Of a stretch of 64,000 nucleotides of DNA, positions 47,023-56,385 are shown piece after piece. The position numbers were made by a program, and so were the translations under genes. Below the pieces are notes generated by a model, which was not told the origin of the DNA, ran no database searches, and saw only the letters and a list, made by a program, of their open reading frames with translations. Positions within the stretch are counted from its first letter, which is position 1. Each line of letters starts with the position of its first letter. The DNA comes from Azospirillum rugosum (lineage in GTDB: Bacteria > Pseudomonadota > Alphaproteobacteria > Azospirillales > Azospirillaceae). Location: the NCBI RefSeq assembly GCF_017876155.1, contig NZ_JAGINP010000009.1, positions 1 to 64,000 of the forward strand, read 5' to 3'.

Positions 47023-47220
47023 TTGCACCTGTGGCACCGGCGCGAGCATGGCCTTTCCCAAGGACAGCCGGTCCAACTCGGCGACGGCTTCGAGTGCGGA
47101 GCAGCGGCACAGCCCAGTACACCAGCCCTTGCCAGGCAGGGTATGAACACACAGCGGGCAACCGGGCTCCCCCCGATCAATGAACCGCACGCTGCCGTTG
47201 GCCGACGTGTGGCCAGCCAT
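47020..47220 (-). CDS. Small cysteine-rich protein, 66 aa
   Basis: Starts MAGHTSANGSVRFIDRGEPG after a strong AGGAGG. Five cysteines (CPLCVHTLPGKGWCTGLCRC) suggest a metal-binding site or disulfides. The TGA overlaps the first ATG of the monooxygenase remnant (ATGA). Function unknown. Confidence 0.55.
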   Translation of the reverse strand: MAGHTSANGSVRFIDRGEPGCPLCVHTLPGKGWCTGLCRCSALEAVAELDRLSLGKAMLAPVPQVQ

Positions 47221-47288
47221 GGAGGCCTCCTGGCTTTCATCCAGGATGACAACAGTATCCCTGCCATTCGGTTGCGGAAGCCCGGCCC

Positions 47289-48935
47289 TCAATCACTTTC
47301 GGGCAATGGCGAAGCCGCCATGCTCGCGTAGCTGACGGCTTGGTTCTTACCCCTACGCTTGGCCTCGTACAATGCCTCATCGGCGTGCTTCAGCACGCTG
47401 GAAAGATCCGGCCCATCGAGCGGCCACAGCGCAACACCGATGCTGCAGCCAACCCGCACCGGCTGGCCCTGCACAACGACGACTTCGTTCACAGCCGCGA
47501 TGATCCGGGCGGTCACCTCGTCGAGGTTGGCGAGCCCGGAGCATCCGGACGAAACGAGGATCGCCGCGAACTCGTCTCCGCCAATGCGGGCGACCACATC
47601 ATCCCCTCGCAGGCTGGACGCCAGCCGGACGCCGACCTGCCGCAGGACCTCGTCACCGGCGTCGTGCCCCAGACGGTCATTGACCGGCTTGAATCCGTCC
47701 AGATCGATGTACAGCGCCGCCACATGCCCCATCTCGGCGCGCGCGCGGCTCAGCGCGACGTCAAGGTACTGTTCGAAGAAGCGGCGGTTGGGAAGCGCGG
47801 TCAGCCGGTCCTGGTACGCGATGTCCTCCATCCTCGCCAGCGCGGCCTTCGAGGCGGTGAGACTTGTGACCAGTTCGCGCAACGCCCGCGAGAGCGTGCC
47901 GATCTCCTTGGCTCCCCGCGTGATCTCCGGAATTGCGGCTCCCGGTTCGCCCGCACGCATGCGCTCCGCCTCCGTGGCAATGAGACGCAAGGGCCGGGCG
48001 ATCCAGCCGGCGGCGAGCCAGCCGAGCGCTCCGAAAATGCCGGCAAACACAAAACCGGACAGCAGAATGTGCAGGCGCATTTCCTGTGCGGGTGCGAATG
48101 CGTGCTCCACGGGTTGCCGGACGATGACCGTCCAGCCAAGGTCCGAGACATCCTGACCGGCGGCGCCACGCGAGAACCCCAGAAGGTACTCGCGGCCGTC
48201 CGGCCAGCGCGCCACCTCCCAGCCGTCGCCCCGCGCGCGGACCGCTTCCAATCCGTCGAAGACCAGAGGCTTCCCCATGGTTCCGTCCGGGCCCAACAGG
48301 GCCGTTCCATTCACCGCCATGACCAGGACCTCGGTTCCTGTGCGGTTCCGGACCATGTCGAGCAGGGCTCCGACGACGTCGCGTGCCCAGGACCAGCTGT
48401 AATGGAAGGCCAGCACCCCGACCGTCTTGCCGGTGGGCCCCTTCAACGGCACCGACACGTCGACGAACTTCATCGGTTCGCCCGACGGATTGGGGAGCAG
48501 CTTCGCCAGCAACACCGCGTCGTGGACGTCGCCGACGAACATGCCGTCTTGGGCACGCTGGAAGACAGGCCGCTGTGCCACGCTCTGGCCCACCAGGATT
48601 CCACCACTTGCCGCCACGACCGTACCCTGCGCGTCGGTGACGCCGACCCACGCCGTGGAAGGATCGCGTGTGAGGATCTCATCGACGAGACGCTGGGCCG
48701 ACCTGGGATCCTGCAGGGCTTCCAGCGAGCCGAGAATGGCGGCCCGTGCTGTCCGCGCCCGCATGTCGGCGTCGAGCCGCTCGGCCAGGCCCTTCGCCGT
48801 TTCGCCCAAGGAGCGGCCGACCTCCTGCCGGAGCAGGCCTTCGGCCTCCCACCCCACGGAGGCGCCACGGACAACGGCGATGCCGCCGAGCAGAAGCGTG
48901 ATCGTCACCCCGATAATGTTACGTAGACTACGCAT
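47289..48935 (-). CDS. Membrane diguanylate cyclase with dCache and HAMP
   Basis: 548 aa from ATG 48935. Membrane helices lie at about 8-25 and about 285-305. Between them is a Cache-type periplasmic sensor (VDEILTRDPSTAWVGVTDAQ, VFQRAQDGMFVGDVHDAVLL, VGVLAFHYSWSW). HAMP follows (ARPLRLIATEAERMRAGEPG) and then GGDEF with DRLTALPNR and IGGDEF. It would make c-di-GMP from an extracellular cue. Confidence 0.93.
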   Translation of the reverse strand: MRSLRNIIGVTITLLLGGIAVVRGASVGWEAEGLLRQEVGRSLGETAKGLAERLDADMRARTARAAILGSLEALQDPRSAQRLVDEILTRDPSTAWVGVTDAQGTVVAASGGILVGQSVAQRPVFQRAQDGMFVGDVHDAVLLAKLLPNPSGEPMKFVDVSVPLKGPTGKTVGVLAFHYSWSWARDVVGALLDMVRNRTGTEVLVMAVNGTALLGPDGTMGKPLVFDGLEAVRARGDGWEVARWPDGREYLLGFSRGAAGQDVSDLGWTVIVRQPVEHAFAPAQEMRLHILLSGFVFAGIFGALGWLAAGWIARPLRLIATEAERMRAGEPGAAIPEITRGAKEIGTLSRALRELVTSLTASKAALARMEDIAYQDRLTALPNRRFFEQYLDVALSRARAEMGHVAALYIDLDGFKPVNDRLGHDAGDEVLRQVGVRLASSLRGDDVVARIGGDEFAAILVSSGCSGLANLDEVTARIIAAVNEVVVVQGQPVRVGCSIGVALWPLDGPDLSSVLKHADEALYEAKRRGKNQAVSYASMAASPLPESD

Positions 48936-49554
48936 TCGTTCGCACTCGCCCTGATGCGCGCACGCGCGCATGCGAGGAAAAGTCCTCGAATTCAATATCA
49001 GAAACCTGATGCACTAACCGACAGTTAACGCAATGCAGAAGGCGTTGGCAGGGCAGCGCACGCCCCATTTGCCGTCCCAAGACTCTTTGATCGATCTTGA
49101 CGCGCAGCATCAGCTTGTTCGCCGCCCTTTTAACAAACTCGCGCATCGGCATTTACGGTAAATAATAGATAATTTAATATCAGCAGCCCTCCATAGAGGG
49201 TACGCGACAAGAACCCCAAGCTCTCTGCTTTTTGAATGACACGAAATTTATGGCTTCGTGAATTTTTATGCTTGCCGCTCAAAGACAGATCCAGTTTGAT
49301 CTTTGCTCGCCTGCCGGGACAGGGCAGCGTACAGCCGCATTTCGTAGCTGTGAACGATATGGCCTGCGAGGGGCCGGTGAGCATTAACAATACCGTCGTT
49401 GGGGGCGCATTCGTCGCACTTGGCCGGCATGGCAGGAACACGGCATCCCTGTAATATTTTCTAAAAATACCTGCAAATGAATAGGAGGAGCGAGGAAACG
49501 CGCACGCCGCACCTCTCAGCCGCCGTTCACCCACGGTAAGGCTGACGCACACCA
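48936..49554. other. AT-rich intergenic region before the chemoreceptor
   Basis: No gene seen in 619 bases. The DNA between about 49140 and 49460 is much more AT-rich than the rest of the window (AATAATAGATAATTTAATAT near 49157), unlike the GC-rich backbone. It separates divergent genes and should carry their promoters. The composition suggests an unrelated origin or a decayed insertion. Confidence 0.35.
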
Positions 49555-50023
49555 ATGTGGAGCATCGCGCAAAACCTTCGCATCGCCACGAAGCTGGCGG
49601 GAAGCGGCATCGTCGTGGTCGTCATGGTGACCGGGATGGCCATCGGCGGATACGAAGCCTTCAACACCATACGGTCCGACACCGGGCTGTCGCAACGGGC
49701 TGCAGTCGTGGCCGCGACCACGCAGGAGATCCAGGCGAAGTTCCAGGCGATCGCCTATGCCAATCTGGTCGTGGCGACCGCTGGCACGGAGGCGGACGTC
49801 GTCCGCTTCGCCGAAATGGGCGGTACGCAACGCGCGCAAAGCCTGGACCTGATCGACCGGATGGTGGAACTGGCCGTCCGCCCGGAACGCAAGGAGGCGC
49901 TGCGCGAAGCGCGCGGCATGTTCGTGCGCTACGGGGAGCTGAGCGACCAAGGGGTCGCGGCGCGACTGTCCTACCTCAAGTCCTTGAACCAGGGCTATCT
50001 TGCGCGCAAAGCCGAACTCGACC
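49555..50023 (+). pseudogene. Chemoreceptor (MCP) N-terminus cut by an IS
   Basis: The first 156 residues of a methyl-accepting chemotaxis protein: a membrane helix (LAGSGIVVVVMVTGMAIGGY) and a helical periplasmic domain. The frame then runs into the IS4-family element whose left repeat begins at 50024. No HAMP or signalling domain is found beyond the right end of the IS, so the rest of the gene is lost. Confidence 0.8.
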
Positions 50024-51556
50024 GCCTTTCAATTACCCACATCTGGCCGCGCGGCCGGTGATGGTGGCTTTTGGCCCGAACGCGGGGGACGCTGGACCTG
50101 TTGGCATCGAACGATGTTCGGGAGGCGCCGATGTCCAGGGGTCAAACGCATGGATCGAGGATGAACTTGCCAGCTGCAACTTTGCCGATGAGCGTCTGGG
50201 CCGGCGGCTGAGCACGTTGCTCGATCAGATGGCCGGGGCGATGGGCGACAGCATCCCCTTGGCCTGCCAGGACTGGGCCAACACCAAGGCGGCCTACCGG
50301 TTCTTCGCCAATGACCGGGTAAGCGAAGCGGATATTCTCGCCGGCCACTTCGACTCGACCCGCCAGCGGGTCGCCGCGACTACCGGCCCCCTCCTAGTCA
50401 TTCAGGACACCACAGAGTTCTCCTTCCAGCGCGAGCATCCCGAGAAGATCGGCCAGACCGTCCGGGTGAACAGCGGTCAGGACCAGGAGGGCCGGTTTCG
50501 CATGCACACCGTGTGTGGGCTGCTAATGCACGCCAGTCTGGCGGTCACGACCGAAGGCCTGCCCCTGGGGCTTGGTGCGGTCAAGTTCTGGACCCGGACC
50601 AAGTTCAAGGGAACCGCCGCTCTCAAGAGGAAGATCAACCCGACGCGGGTTCCCATCGAGCAGAAAGAGAGTGTCCGCTGGCTGGAGAACCTGCGCCAGA
50701 CCACGGAGCGGTTCGGCGATCCGACGCGCTGCATCCATGTCGGGGATCGCGAGAGCGACATCTACGAGCTGTTCTGCCTGGCTCAAGAACTGGGCACACA
50801 TTTCCTGGTGCGGACCTGCGTTGACCGGCTTGCCCTGGGCGGCGATACGACCGTCGACGCCGTGATGGACGAGGTCGCCGTTCAAGGCGTGCATGCCGTT
50901 ACCGTCCGGGATGGCAAGGGCCACGTCAGCACGGCGGAGGTCGAACTCACCTACCGCAGCTTGCGGATCCTGCCGCCGATCGGGAAGCAGAAGCGCTACC
51001 CGGCGCTCACCCTGACGGTCCTGCATGCCCGGGAACGTGAGGCGCCCGCCGACCGCCCGCGCATCGACTGGAAGCTCCTCACCGATCTCCCCGTCCTCTC
51101 GAACGGCGACGCCGTCGAGAAGCTCCGCTGGTATGCGGTAAGGTGGAAGATCGAGGTGTTTCACAAGATCCTGAAGTCAGGCTGCAAAGCCGAGGAGGCT
51201 CGCCTTCGAAGCGCCGACCGCTTGGTGAAGTTGATCGCCGTCTATTGCTTGGTGATCTGGCGGGTCTTCTGGCTGACGATGATCAACCGATCGGCGCCGG
51301 ATGTCGATGCGGGGATCGTCTTCACCGATCGTGAGCAGGAGATCCTTGACTTCCTGATCCCCAACAAGGCTCCAACCCTGCCCGGCGGCAACACTCTGGG
51401 CATATATCTCACCAAAGTGGCCAAGCTCGGCGGTTATCTCGCCCGGGGCTGCGATCCCCCACCAGGGAACACCGTCATGTGGCGCGGCATGGCGCGCCTG
51501 ATCGACATCACCTTGGGCTCGGAGATCGCGCCCCAGCTTGTGGGTAATTGAAAGGC
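50024..51556 (+). mobile_element. IS4-family insertion sequence, 1533 bp
   Basis: Bounded by an 18-bp perfect inverted repeat: GCCTTTCAATTACCCACA at 50024-50041 and its complement at 51539-51556. It contains a single complete transposase gene. No target duplication was found when the adjoining bases (gaactcgacc on the left, tcaccggatg on the right) were compared, so one flank was probably deleted or exchanged after insertion. The element appears otherwise intact. Confidence 0.85.
50061..51551 (+). CDS. IS4-family DDE transposase
   Basis: 496 aa from ATG 50061. Catalytic residues of the Tn5-like group are visible: Asp116 (VIQDTTEF), Asp229 or Asp233 in VGDRESDIYE, and Glu364 in the Y-R-E-K signature YAVRWKIEVFHKILKSGCK. 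The N-terminal region (LASCNFADERLGRR) is the usual DNA-binding start. All elements for activity are present. Confidence 0.93.
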   Translation: MVAFGPNAGDAGPVGIERCSGGADVQGSNAWIEDELASCNFADERLGRRLSTLLDQMAGAMGDSIPLACQDWANTKAAYRFFANDRVSEADILAGHFDSTRQRVAATTGPLLVIQDTTEFSFQREHPEKIGQTVRVNSGQDQEGRFRMHTVCGLLMHASLAVTTEGLPLGLGAVKFWTRTKFKGTAALKRKINPTRVPIEQKESVRWLENLRQTTERFGDPTRCIHVGDRESDIYELFCLAQELGTHFLVRTCVDRLALGGDTTVDAVMDEVAVQGVHAVTVRDGKGHVSTAEVELTYRSLRILPPIGKQKRYPALTLTVLHAREREAPADRPRIDWKLLTDLPVLSNGDAVEKLRWYAVRWKIEVFHKILKSGCKAEEARLRSADRLVKLIAVYCLVIWRVFWLTMINRSAPDVDAGIVFTDREQEILDFLIPNKAPTLPGGNTLGIYLTKVAKLGGYLARGCDPPPGNTVMWRGMARLIDITLGSEIAPQLVGN

Positions 51557-52178
51557 TCACCGGATGCGTACCTTGGATATACACACGCCGTCCGTTTAAG
51601 GCGCGTTTCCCAGCCTTCAGAAAATTCAATAAGCACAGGTTGGGGTGTTCAGCACCCACCAGAACGCGAGAAGGTTTCTGCGTCTTGGATCCTGTTGCGG
51701 CGCCATGCTCGCAATGCCGCCTTGCTGGCGGCCAACCGCTCAAACGCTTGGAGCATGGTTGCCTCGCTGGATCTCAGGCGAGCCTCGGCCTTGTCCAAAA
51801 CGTCAGTGGCACATGGGGCCAATTTGCGATACTGCGGCATGGTAGGCTGGTATATGGTCGTTCGATGACACACCGGGAACATTCGAACCTGGATCTTGTT
51901 GAAAGGCCATTCGTCTTCCGCGCTGATGATTGGTTCCTCTCCCACGAAAGGCCGCCCCTGCGGGCGGCCTTTCGGCTTCAACTTTCGTTGTAAGCTGGGT
52001 TGTCGGCATCGATGGCACCAGACAGACGCCTCCCCTGCCGCATGCGATCATCGACGCCCTGCTCCCCATAGCCTGCATCAGCGGCGTAGCCGTTGGAGTT
52101 CTGAAAACGCCCCATATGGCGGACGGCGCGAAATGCAAACGGGGAGCCGCCCTCCCGAAGAAGGGCGGCGGTTCGTTC
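51557..52178. other. Region between the IS and parB
   Basis: No clear gene in 622 bases. A minus-strand frame at about 51649-51880 (MPQYRKLAPCATDVLDKAEA) has a helical look but no SD. A long hairpin with stem CGAAAGGCCGCCC lies at 51945-51974 and resembles a bidirectional terminator. A second hairpin lies just after parB. Confidence 0.35.
52149..52172 (-). terminator. Hairpin after parB
   Basis: On the minus strand the stem GCCGCCCT pairs with AGGGCGGC around a short loop with TTCGG. It begins a few bases beyond the parB stop (52179) and is followed by a weak T-rich stretch. It probably ends parB transcription. Confidence 0.5.
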
Positions 52179-53954
52179 CTACTCTGCCGCCGCCGGCAGG
52201 TCGTCCGGCTCGGCCTCAGCCTCGGGCGGCGCTTCGGGGCTGAACCGCATGGCGCCGGGAAGCCAGTCCCTGCCTTTCGCCTGCCAGTCCGGCGCCTCGT
52301 CGCCGGCATCGGCCGTGCGGGCGAAGTGCGCCGCCAGAGCGGTGACCAAACCGGACTTCTTGTAGTCCGACAGCCGGGCCATGGTGACCGTAGCGCCGCT
52401 CTCCACCGCGATGGCACAAAGCTGGGCACGGGTGCGCCCGCCGAGGAAGGTCTCGTCCGGCCGCCACCAGTCGCGCATGTCGGCGCCGAGGTCGCGCGCC
52501 ACCCGGTTGAACAGGCCGTCGCCGTGGTCGATGGCATCCATGTCGCCTTGGCCGAAGGCGAGGATGGTCAGCAGCAGGTGCAGCCCGTCCAGATCCTCGT
52601 CGCTCAGCCGCTTGAGCCGCTCGTACAGGTCGGCGCCGTCCTTGTACTCGCCCACCAGCCGCTCCCACGCACCACGGCTGCGCGGCCCGTAGGCGGGTGC
52701 GTCGCCCTCGGCCGGTTCCAGGCCGAGCAGGCGCTCGAAGTAGACCGCTGCCGCCTCGACGGCGTCGTAGCTGCGGGGCCGGCCATCCTCGCCCGAGAAC
52801 AGCGCCAGGGCCGGATGCGCCTCCACCGACACCCGGCCATGATGAGCATCGGCGCCCCGCATCAGCAGCACCACCGCCACCTCCTTCGCCGTGCGTCGGG
52901 CGGCGATCAGCAGCGTCTGCACGGCCAGCGTCTTGTGCCCAGCCATGTGGCGCACCAGCCAAGCCGGATACTCCGGCCGCTCCCGGCGCACCGCCAGGGG
53001 GCTCTCCCGCGTTTCAGCGACGACCGTCCTCTGCACCTCGTGGCGCACCAGCCCGTCCCGCACCTCGACCCGGCCGGCCGGCGTGAGGTTGATCACCACG
53101 CCGCCGCTCTCCCCATCCTGCGCCGCGCGGTAGTGCCACCACGGCGCCCCGTGCGTGTCGAACACGTCCACGAAGGCGGCGGTCTTCGAGTGCTCGGCCG
53201 CCATCTGCTCGACGGCCTGCCGCTGCAAGGCGTGGAACTGCTCGGCGTCGTCGAAGTAGGTCGCCTCGGCTTCCGCGAACAGGTCGGCGGTAAAGGTGCC
53301 GCCGTAGCGCTCCAGCGGGAACACCGCCATGGCGATGGAGGGCTTCTCCTCGACCAGACGGGCGCGGACATCGTCGGCGTCGTGCCAGATGCCGTCCTCG
53401 ATGTCGGCGAGAATGCGCCGCTGCTGCTCGTGCGTGCCCAGCGTCAGCGCCTCGGCGATGCCGAGTCCGAGGCTGCCGTCGCGCACCGCCCGCTTGGCCT
53501 CGGCGCACAGCCCGGCCAGCGCCAGCCGGCGCTTGACGGTGGTGGTGCTCAAGCCCGTCTCTGCCGCTACGTCGTCCAGCGTGGCGCCCTTCTGAAGCAG
53601 CGCCGCGAAGCCGTCGGCCTCGTCGATGGCGTCCAAAGCCTCGCGCTGCACGTTCTCCACCAGGGCGATCCGCTGGGCGTCGGCCGGCTTCAGCCCGTGG
53701 CGCACCTCGACCGGCACCCGGTAATCGGCGCCGATCTCGCCCCGGCTCTCCAGCAGCTTCAAGGCCCGGTAGCGCCGCTCGCCGGTGACGACGCGGAAGC
53801 GGTCGCCCTTGAGGCACTTCACCACGAGGTTCTGGAGCACGCCGTCGGTTCGGATGGAGCGGGCCAACCCCTCGATGCCGTCGGGGTCGATCCGCTTGCG
53901 CGGGTTGGAGGTCGGCGGGAGAAGCTGGGACAGGGGAACGAGTTGGGTGCTCAT
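52179..53954 (-). CDS. Large ParB-like backbone protein
   Basis: 591 aa. The N-terminal 190 residues form a ParB/Spo0J domain: ILPPTSNPRKRI-type start (here LLPPTSNPRKRIDPDGIEGL), the CTP-binding box GERRYRALKLL, ENVQREALDAIDEADGFAAL and an HTH (LDDVAAETGLSTTTVKRRLA). The long C-terminal domain is typical of the ParB-like proteins of Tn4371-type ICEs and plasmids and carries no known catalytic motif. A conserved two-hairpin element and hairpin array lie upstream. Confidence 0.88.
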   Translation of the reverse strand: MSTQLVPLSQLLPPTSNPRKRIDPDGIEGLARSIRTDGVLQNLVVKCLKGDRFRVVTGERRYRALKLLESRGEIGADYRVPVEVRHGLKPADAQRIALVENVQREALDAIDEADGFAALLQKGATLDDVAAETGLSTTTVKRRLALAGLCAEAKRAVRDGSLGLGIAEALTLGTHEQQRRILADIEDGIWHDADDVRARLVEEKPSIAMAVFPLERYGGTFTADLFAEAEATYFDDAEQFHALQRQAVEQMAAEHSKTAAFVDVFDTHGAPWWHYRAAQDGESGGVVINLTPAGRVEVRDGLVRHEVQRTVVAETRESPLAVRRERPEYPAWLVRHMAGHKTLAVQTLLIAARRTAKEVAVVLLMRGADAHHGRVSVEAHPALALFSGEDGRPRSYDAVEAAAVYFERLLGLEPAEGDAPAYGPRSRGAWERLVGEYKDGADLYERLKRLSDEDLDGLHLLLTILAFGQGDMDAIDHGDGLFNRVARDLGADMRDWWRPDETFLGGRTRAQLCAIAVESGATVTMARLSDYKKSGLVTALAAHFARTADAGDEAPDWQAKGRDWLPGAMRFSPEAPPEAEAEPDDLPAAAE

Positions 53955-54239
53955 GGTTCACTTCCCTCTCTTGAAGCTGCGAAGCAGCAGCAAGCCGCTG
54001 CTGCTTCCCGGGGCCGCGCGAGCGGTGGGTGAGTGGGGGGCGAGGGACGGCGCGCCGGGCCGGGCTGCGGAGCGAGGGGCACGGCCTTCGTGCCCTGAGC
54101 CGGCAGCCCTGCCCGGCAACAGGCGGCCCTCGCGGGGGAGAGAGCGGCAACGCCCTCTTTCCCCCGGCTTGAGCCGGTGCACGGCGCCGAGCCGGCGCCG
54201 GCTCCGAAGGTTCGGCGCCAGCCGGCAACATCATGCGCG
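53955..54239 (-). promoter_or_regulatory. Hairpin-rich leader of parB
   Basis: Strong stems include AAGCAGCAGC with loop AAGCC (53982-54006), close to the start codon, GGCACG with loop GCCTT (54078-54094), and a long GGGGGAGAGAGCG stem with loop GCAA near 54134-54165 (one mismatch). No gene is evident. The architecture resembles the ardC leader at 20468-20718. Confidence 0.45.
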
Positions 54240-54312
54240 AGGGATCGTCACCCGCATGGGCCGAGACGCGGCGTGCCGCGGCTCGGTGGCGCAGCCATAG
54301 AGCCCGGTCCGC
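54240..54312 (-). promoter_or_regulatory. Conserved two-hairpin element, copy B
   Basis: 73 bases matching copy A at 20719-20795. The first 31 and last 15 bases are identical. The first hairpin is CCGAG-A-CGCGG-CGTG-CCGCG-G-CTCGG (54261-54286) and the second is TGGC-GCA-GCCA (54287-54297). Stem changes between copies are compensatory. It lies about 285 bp upstream of parB. Confidence 0.55.
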
Positions 54313-54401
54313 AGGACGCGCCATCAAAACGGTCGCCCTCGCATCGGGTTGGCGGCGGGGGCGGCATCGTCCCGCATGCATCCGCGCGTCTTGCCTCCCT
54401 C

Positions 54402-54418
54402 CTTTACAATGCGTAAAG
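54402..54418. promoter_or_regulatory. Palindromic operator candidate
   Basis: CTTTACAATGCGTAAAG is an inverted repeat with 6-base arms (CTTTAC/GTAAAG). It overlaps an upstream ATG (54409) of the XRE gene, so the second ATG at 54427 is the better start and the palindrome probably lies in the promoter, bound by the XRE protein itself. Confidence 0.5.
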
Positions 54419-54426
54419 TGCCGTTC

Positions 54427-54705
54427 ATGGCTCGCAAACGCAATCCCGACGACCTGAAGGCAATCGGCAACCGTCTGCGGGTGGCCCGTCTGGCGCTCGG
54501 CCTGACGCAGAAGGACCTTTACGAACCTCTGGGCGTGAAGGCGGCGACGTGGAATCACTGGGAGAGCGGCAAGCGTCTCCCGGATCCGTTGGCGATGGCA
54601 CGCCTGAAAGAGCTGCACGGCATCACCACCGACTGGATCTTCACCGGCGACGGATCGGCGCTTCCCTTCTCTTTAGCAAGAACGCTCCTGGCGGCCGTGT
54701 CGTGA
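54427..54705 (+). CDS. XRE-family regulator with a CI-like fold
   Basis: 92 aa from ATG 54427 (MARKRNPDDLKAIG); a start at 54409 would add six residues. The HTH is LRVARLALGLTQKDLYEPLG and VKAATWNHWESGKRLPDPLA, then LKELHGITTDWIFTGDGS, a pattern seen in phage and ICE repressors. A palindrome sits just upstream. It may control the recombinase operon that follows. Confidence 0.8.
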   Translation: MARKRNPDDLKAIGNRLRVARLALGLTQKDLYEPLGVKAATWNHWESGKRLPDPLAMARLKELHGITTDWIFTGDGSALPFSLARTLLAAVS

Positions 54706-54816
54706 TTCTGCGCGCGCGCCGTCCCAAGCGCTAGGCGGGGGCGGCCTTCACGCTTGCAGTTATACAGTGCGTCAAATAGAGTTCCACGGCGACGGTCGTG
54801 AAAGGCTGCTTTCGCC

Positions 54817-56385
54817 ATGCGCCCCCATCCGACGGCCTCCGACGCTCCGGTTCCCTCCCGCGCGATGCGGGCGGCGGAGTATGTGCGAATGTCGACGGAG
54901 CACCAGCAGTATTCGACGGAAAACCAGGACGGCGCCATCCGCCAGTACGCCGCCCGGCGCGGCTTGGAGATCGTGCGGACCTACGCCGATGCCGGCAAGA
55001 GCGGGTTGGCCATCGACGGGCGCGAAGGCCTGCAACGCCTGATCGACGACGTGCAGAACGGTCGCGCCGACTATTCGGTAATCCTGGTCTACGACGTCAG
55101 CCGGTGGGGTCGCTTCCAGGATGCCGACGAGAGCGCCTACTACGAGTACCTGTGCCGGCGCGCCGGTGTCCAGGTCGAGTATTGCGCAGAGCCGTTCTCC
55201 AATGACGGCAGCATGGGTTCCGACCTGCAGAAGATGATCAAGCGCAAGATGGCCGGGGAGTACAGCCGGGAGCTGTCGCACAAGGTCTTTGCCGGCCAAT
55301 GCCGCCTGATCGAGTTGGGGTTCCGCCAGGGCGGTCCTGCCGGGTACGGATTGCGCCGCCAGATGATCGGCCAGGACCGGCGCGCCAAATGCCTGCTGGG
55401 GCCTGGGGAGCGGAAGAGCCTGCAGACCGACCGGGTGATCCTCGTCCCCGGCCCCGACGACGAGGTCGAAACCGTCCGGCGGGTGTACCGGGCCTTTGTT
55501 CAGGAGCGGCGGTCCGAGACAGAGATCGCGGCCCTCCTCAACGCCGAAGGCAAGCGCACCGATTTCGGGCGTCCCTGGACACGGGGCACCGTTCATCAGT
55601 TGTTGAGCAACGAGAAGTACATCGGCGCCAACGTCTACAACCGCGTTTCCTGCAAGCTGAAGGGCAAGCGCGTCGTCAACCGGCCCGAGATGTGGATCCG
55701 GGCCGACGGGGCGTTCGCCCCCCTGGTCGATCCGCAGGTCTTCCAAGCGGCGCAGGCGCTCATCCTCGCACGCAGCCAGCGCCTGTCCGACCTGGAGATG
55801 CTGGAGCGGCTGAAAGTCCTACTCGCACACCAGGGGTATCTGTCCGGCCTCGTGATCGACGAATGCGAAGGCATGCCCTCCAGCAGTGCCTACCGGCACC
55901 GCTTCGGCAGCCTGGTGCGGGCCTATTCCCTGATCGGCTACCATCCTCGACGGGACTACCGGTACATCGAGATCAACCGCCGCCTCCGCGAGCTCCACCC
56001 GCGCGTCGTCGAGGATACCCTCGACCGCATCCGTCAGGTGGGCGGCCGCGTCGTGATCGATGCGCGCACCGACCTGCTGCGGATCAACGAGGAGTTCACC
56101 GTATCCCTGGTGCTGAGCCGCTGCCATGAGACCCCTGCCGGCGCCCGCCGCTGGGTGATCCGGCTCGATGCCGGCCTGCTGCCGGACGTCACCGTGGCGG
56201 TGCGCATGGCCCCCGGCGTCGAGAAGGTCCAGGATTACTATCTGCTTCCCGCCATCGACATGGTGGCGGCGAAGCTGCGCTTGGCGGAGGAGAACGGCAC
56301 AGGCCTCGACGTCTACCGCTTCGGCGGCCTGGATGCCCTGATGACGATGGCGGAGCGTGTCCGCCTCAGGGAGGTGCCCGCATGA
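54817..56385 (+). CDS. Large serine recombinase
   Basis: 522 aa. The resolvase catalytic domain has EYVRMSTEHQQYSTENQDGA with the active serine (RMST), DAGKSGLAIDGREGLQRLI, and VYDVSRWGRFQD. A recombinase domain follows (GGPAGYGLRRQM, SETEIAALLNAEGKRTDF, HQLLSNEKYIGANVYN). The C-terminal 200 residues lack the usual zinc ribbon. It overlaps the next gene by four bases. Large serine recombinases mediate integration or excision without host factors. Its partners here are two ParB-like proteins. Confidence 0.9.
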   Translation: MRPHPTASDAPVPSRAMRAAEYVRMSTEHQQYSTENQDGAIRQYAARRGLEIVRTYADAGKSGLAIDGREGLQRLIDDVQNGRADYSVILVYDVSRWGRFQDADESAYYEYLCRRAGVQVEYCAEPFSNDGSMGSDLQKMIKRKMAGEYSRELSHKVFAGQCRLIELGFRQGGPAGYGLRRQMIGQDRRAKCLLGPGERKSLQTDRVILVPGPDDEVETVRRVYRAFVQERRSETEIAALLNAEGKRTDFGRPWTRGTVHQLLSNEKYIGANVYNRVSCKLKGKRVVNRPEMWIRADGAFAPLVDPQVFQAAQALILARSQRLSDLEMLERLKVLLAHQGYLSGLVIDECEGMPSSSAYRHRFGSLVRAYSLIGYHPRRDYRYIEINRRLRELHPRVVEDTLDRIRQVGGRVVIDARTDLLRINEEFTVSLVLSRCHETPAGARRWVIRLDAGLLPDVTVAVRMAPGVEKVQDYYLLPAIDMVAAKLRLAEENGTGLDVYRFGGLDALMTMAERVRLREVPA

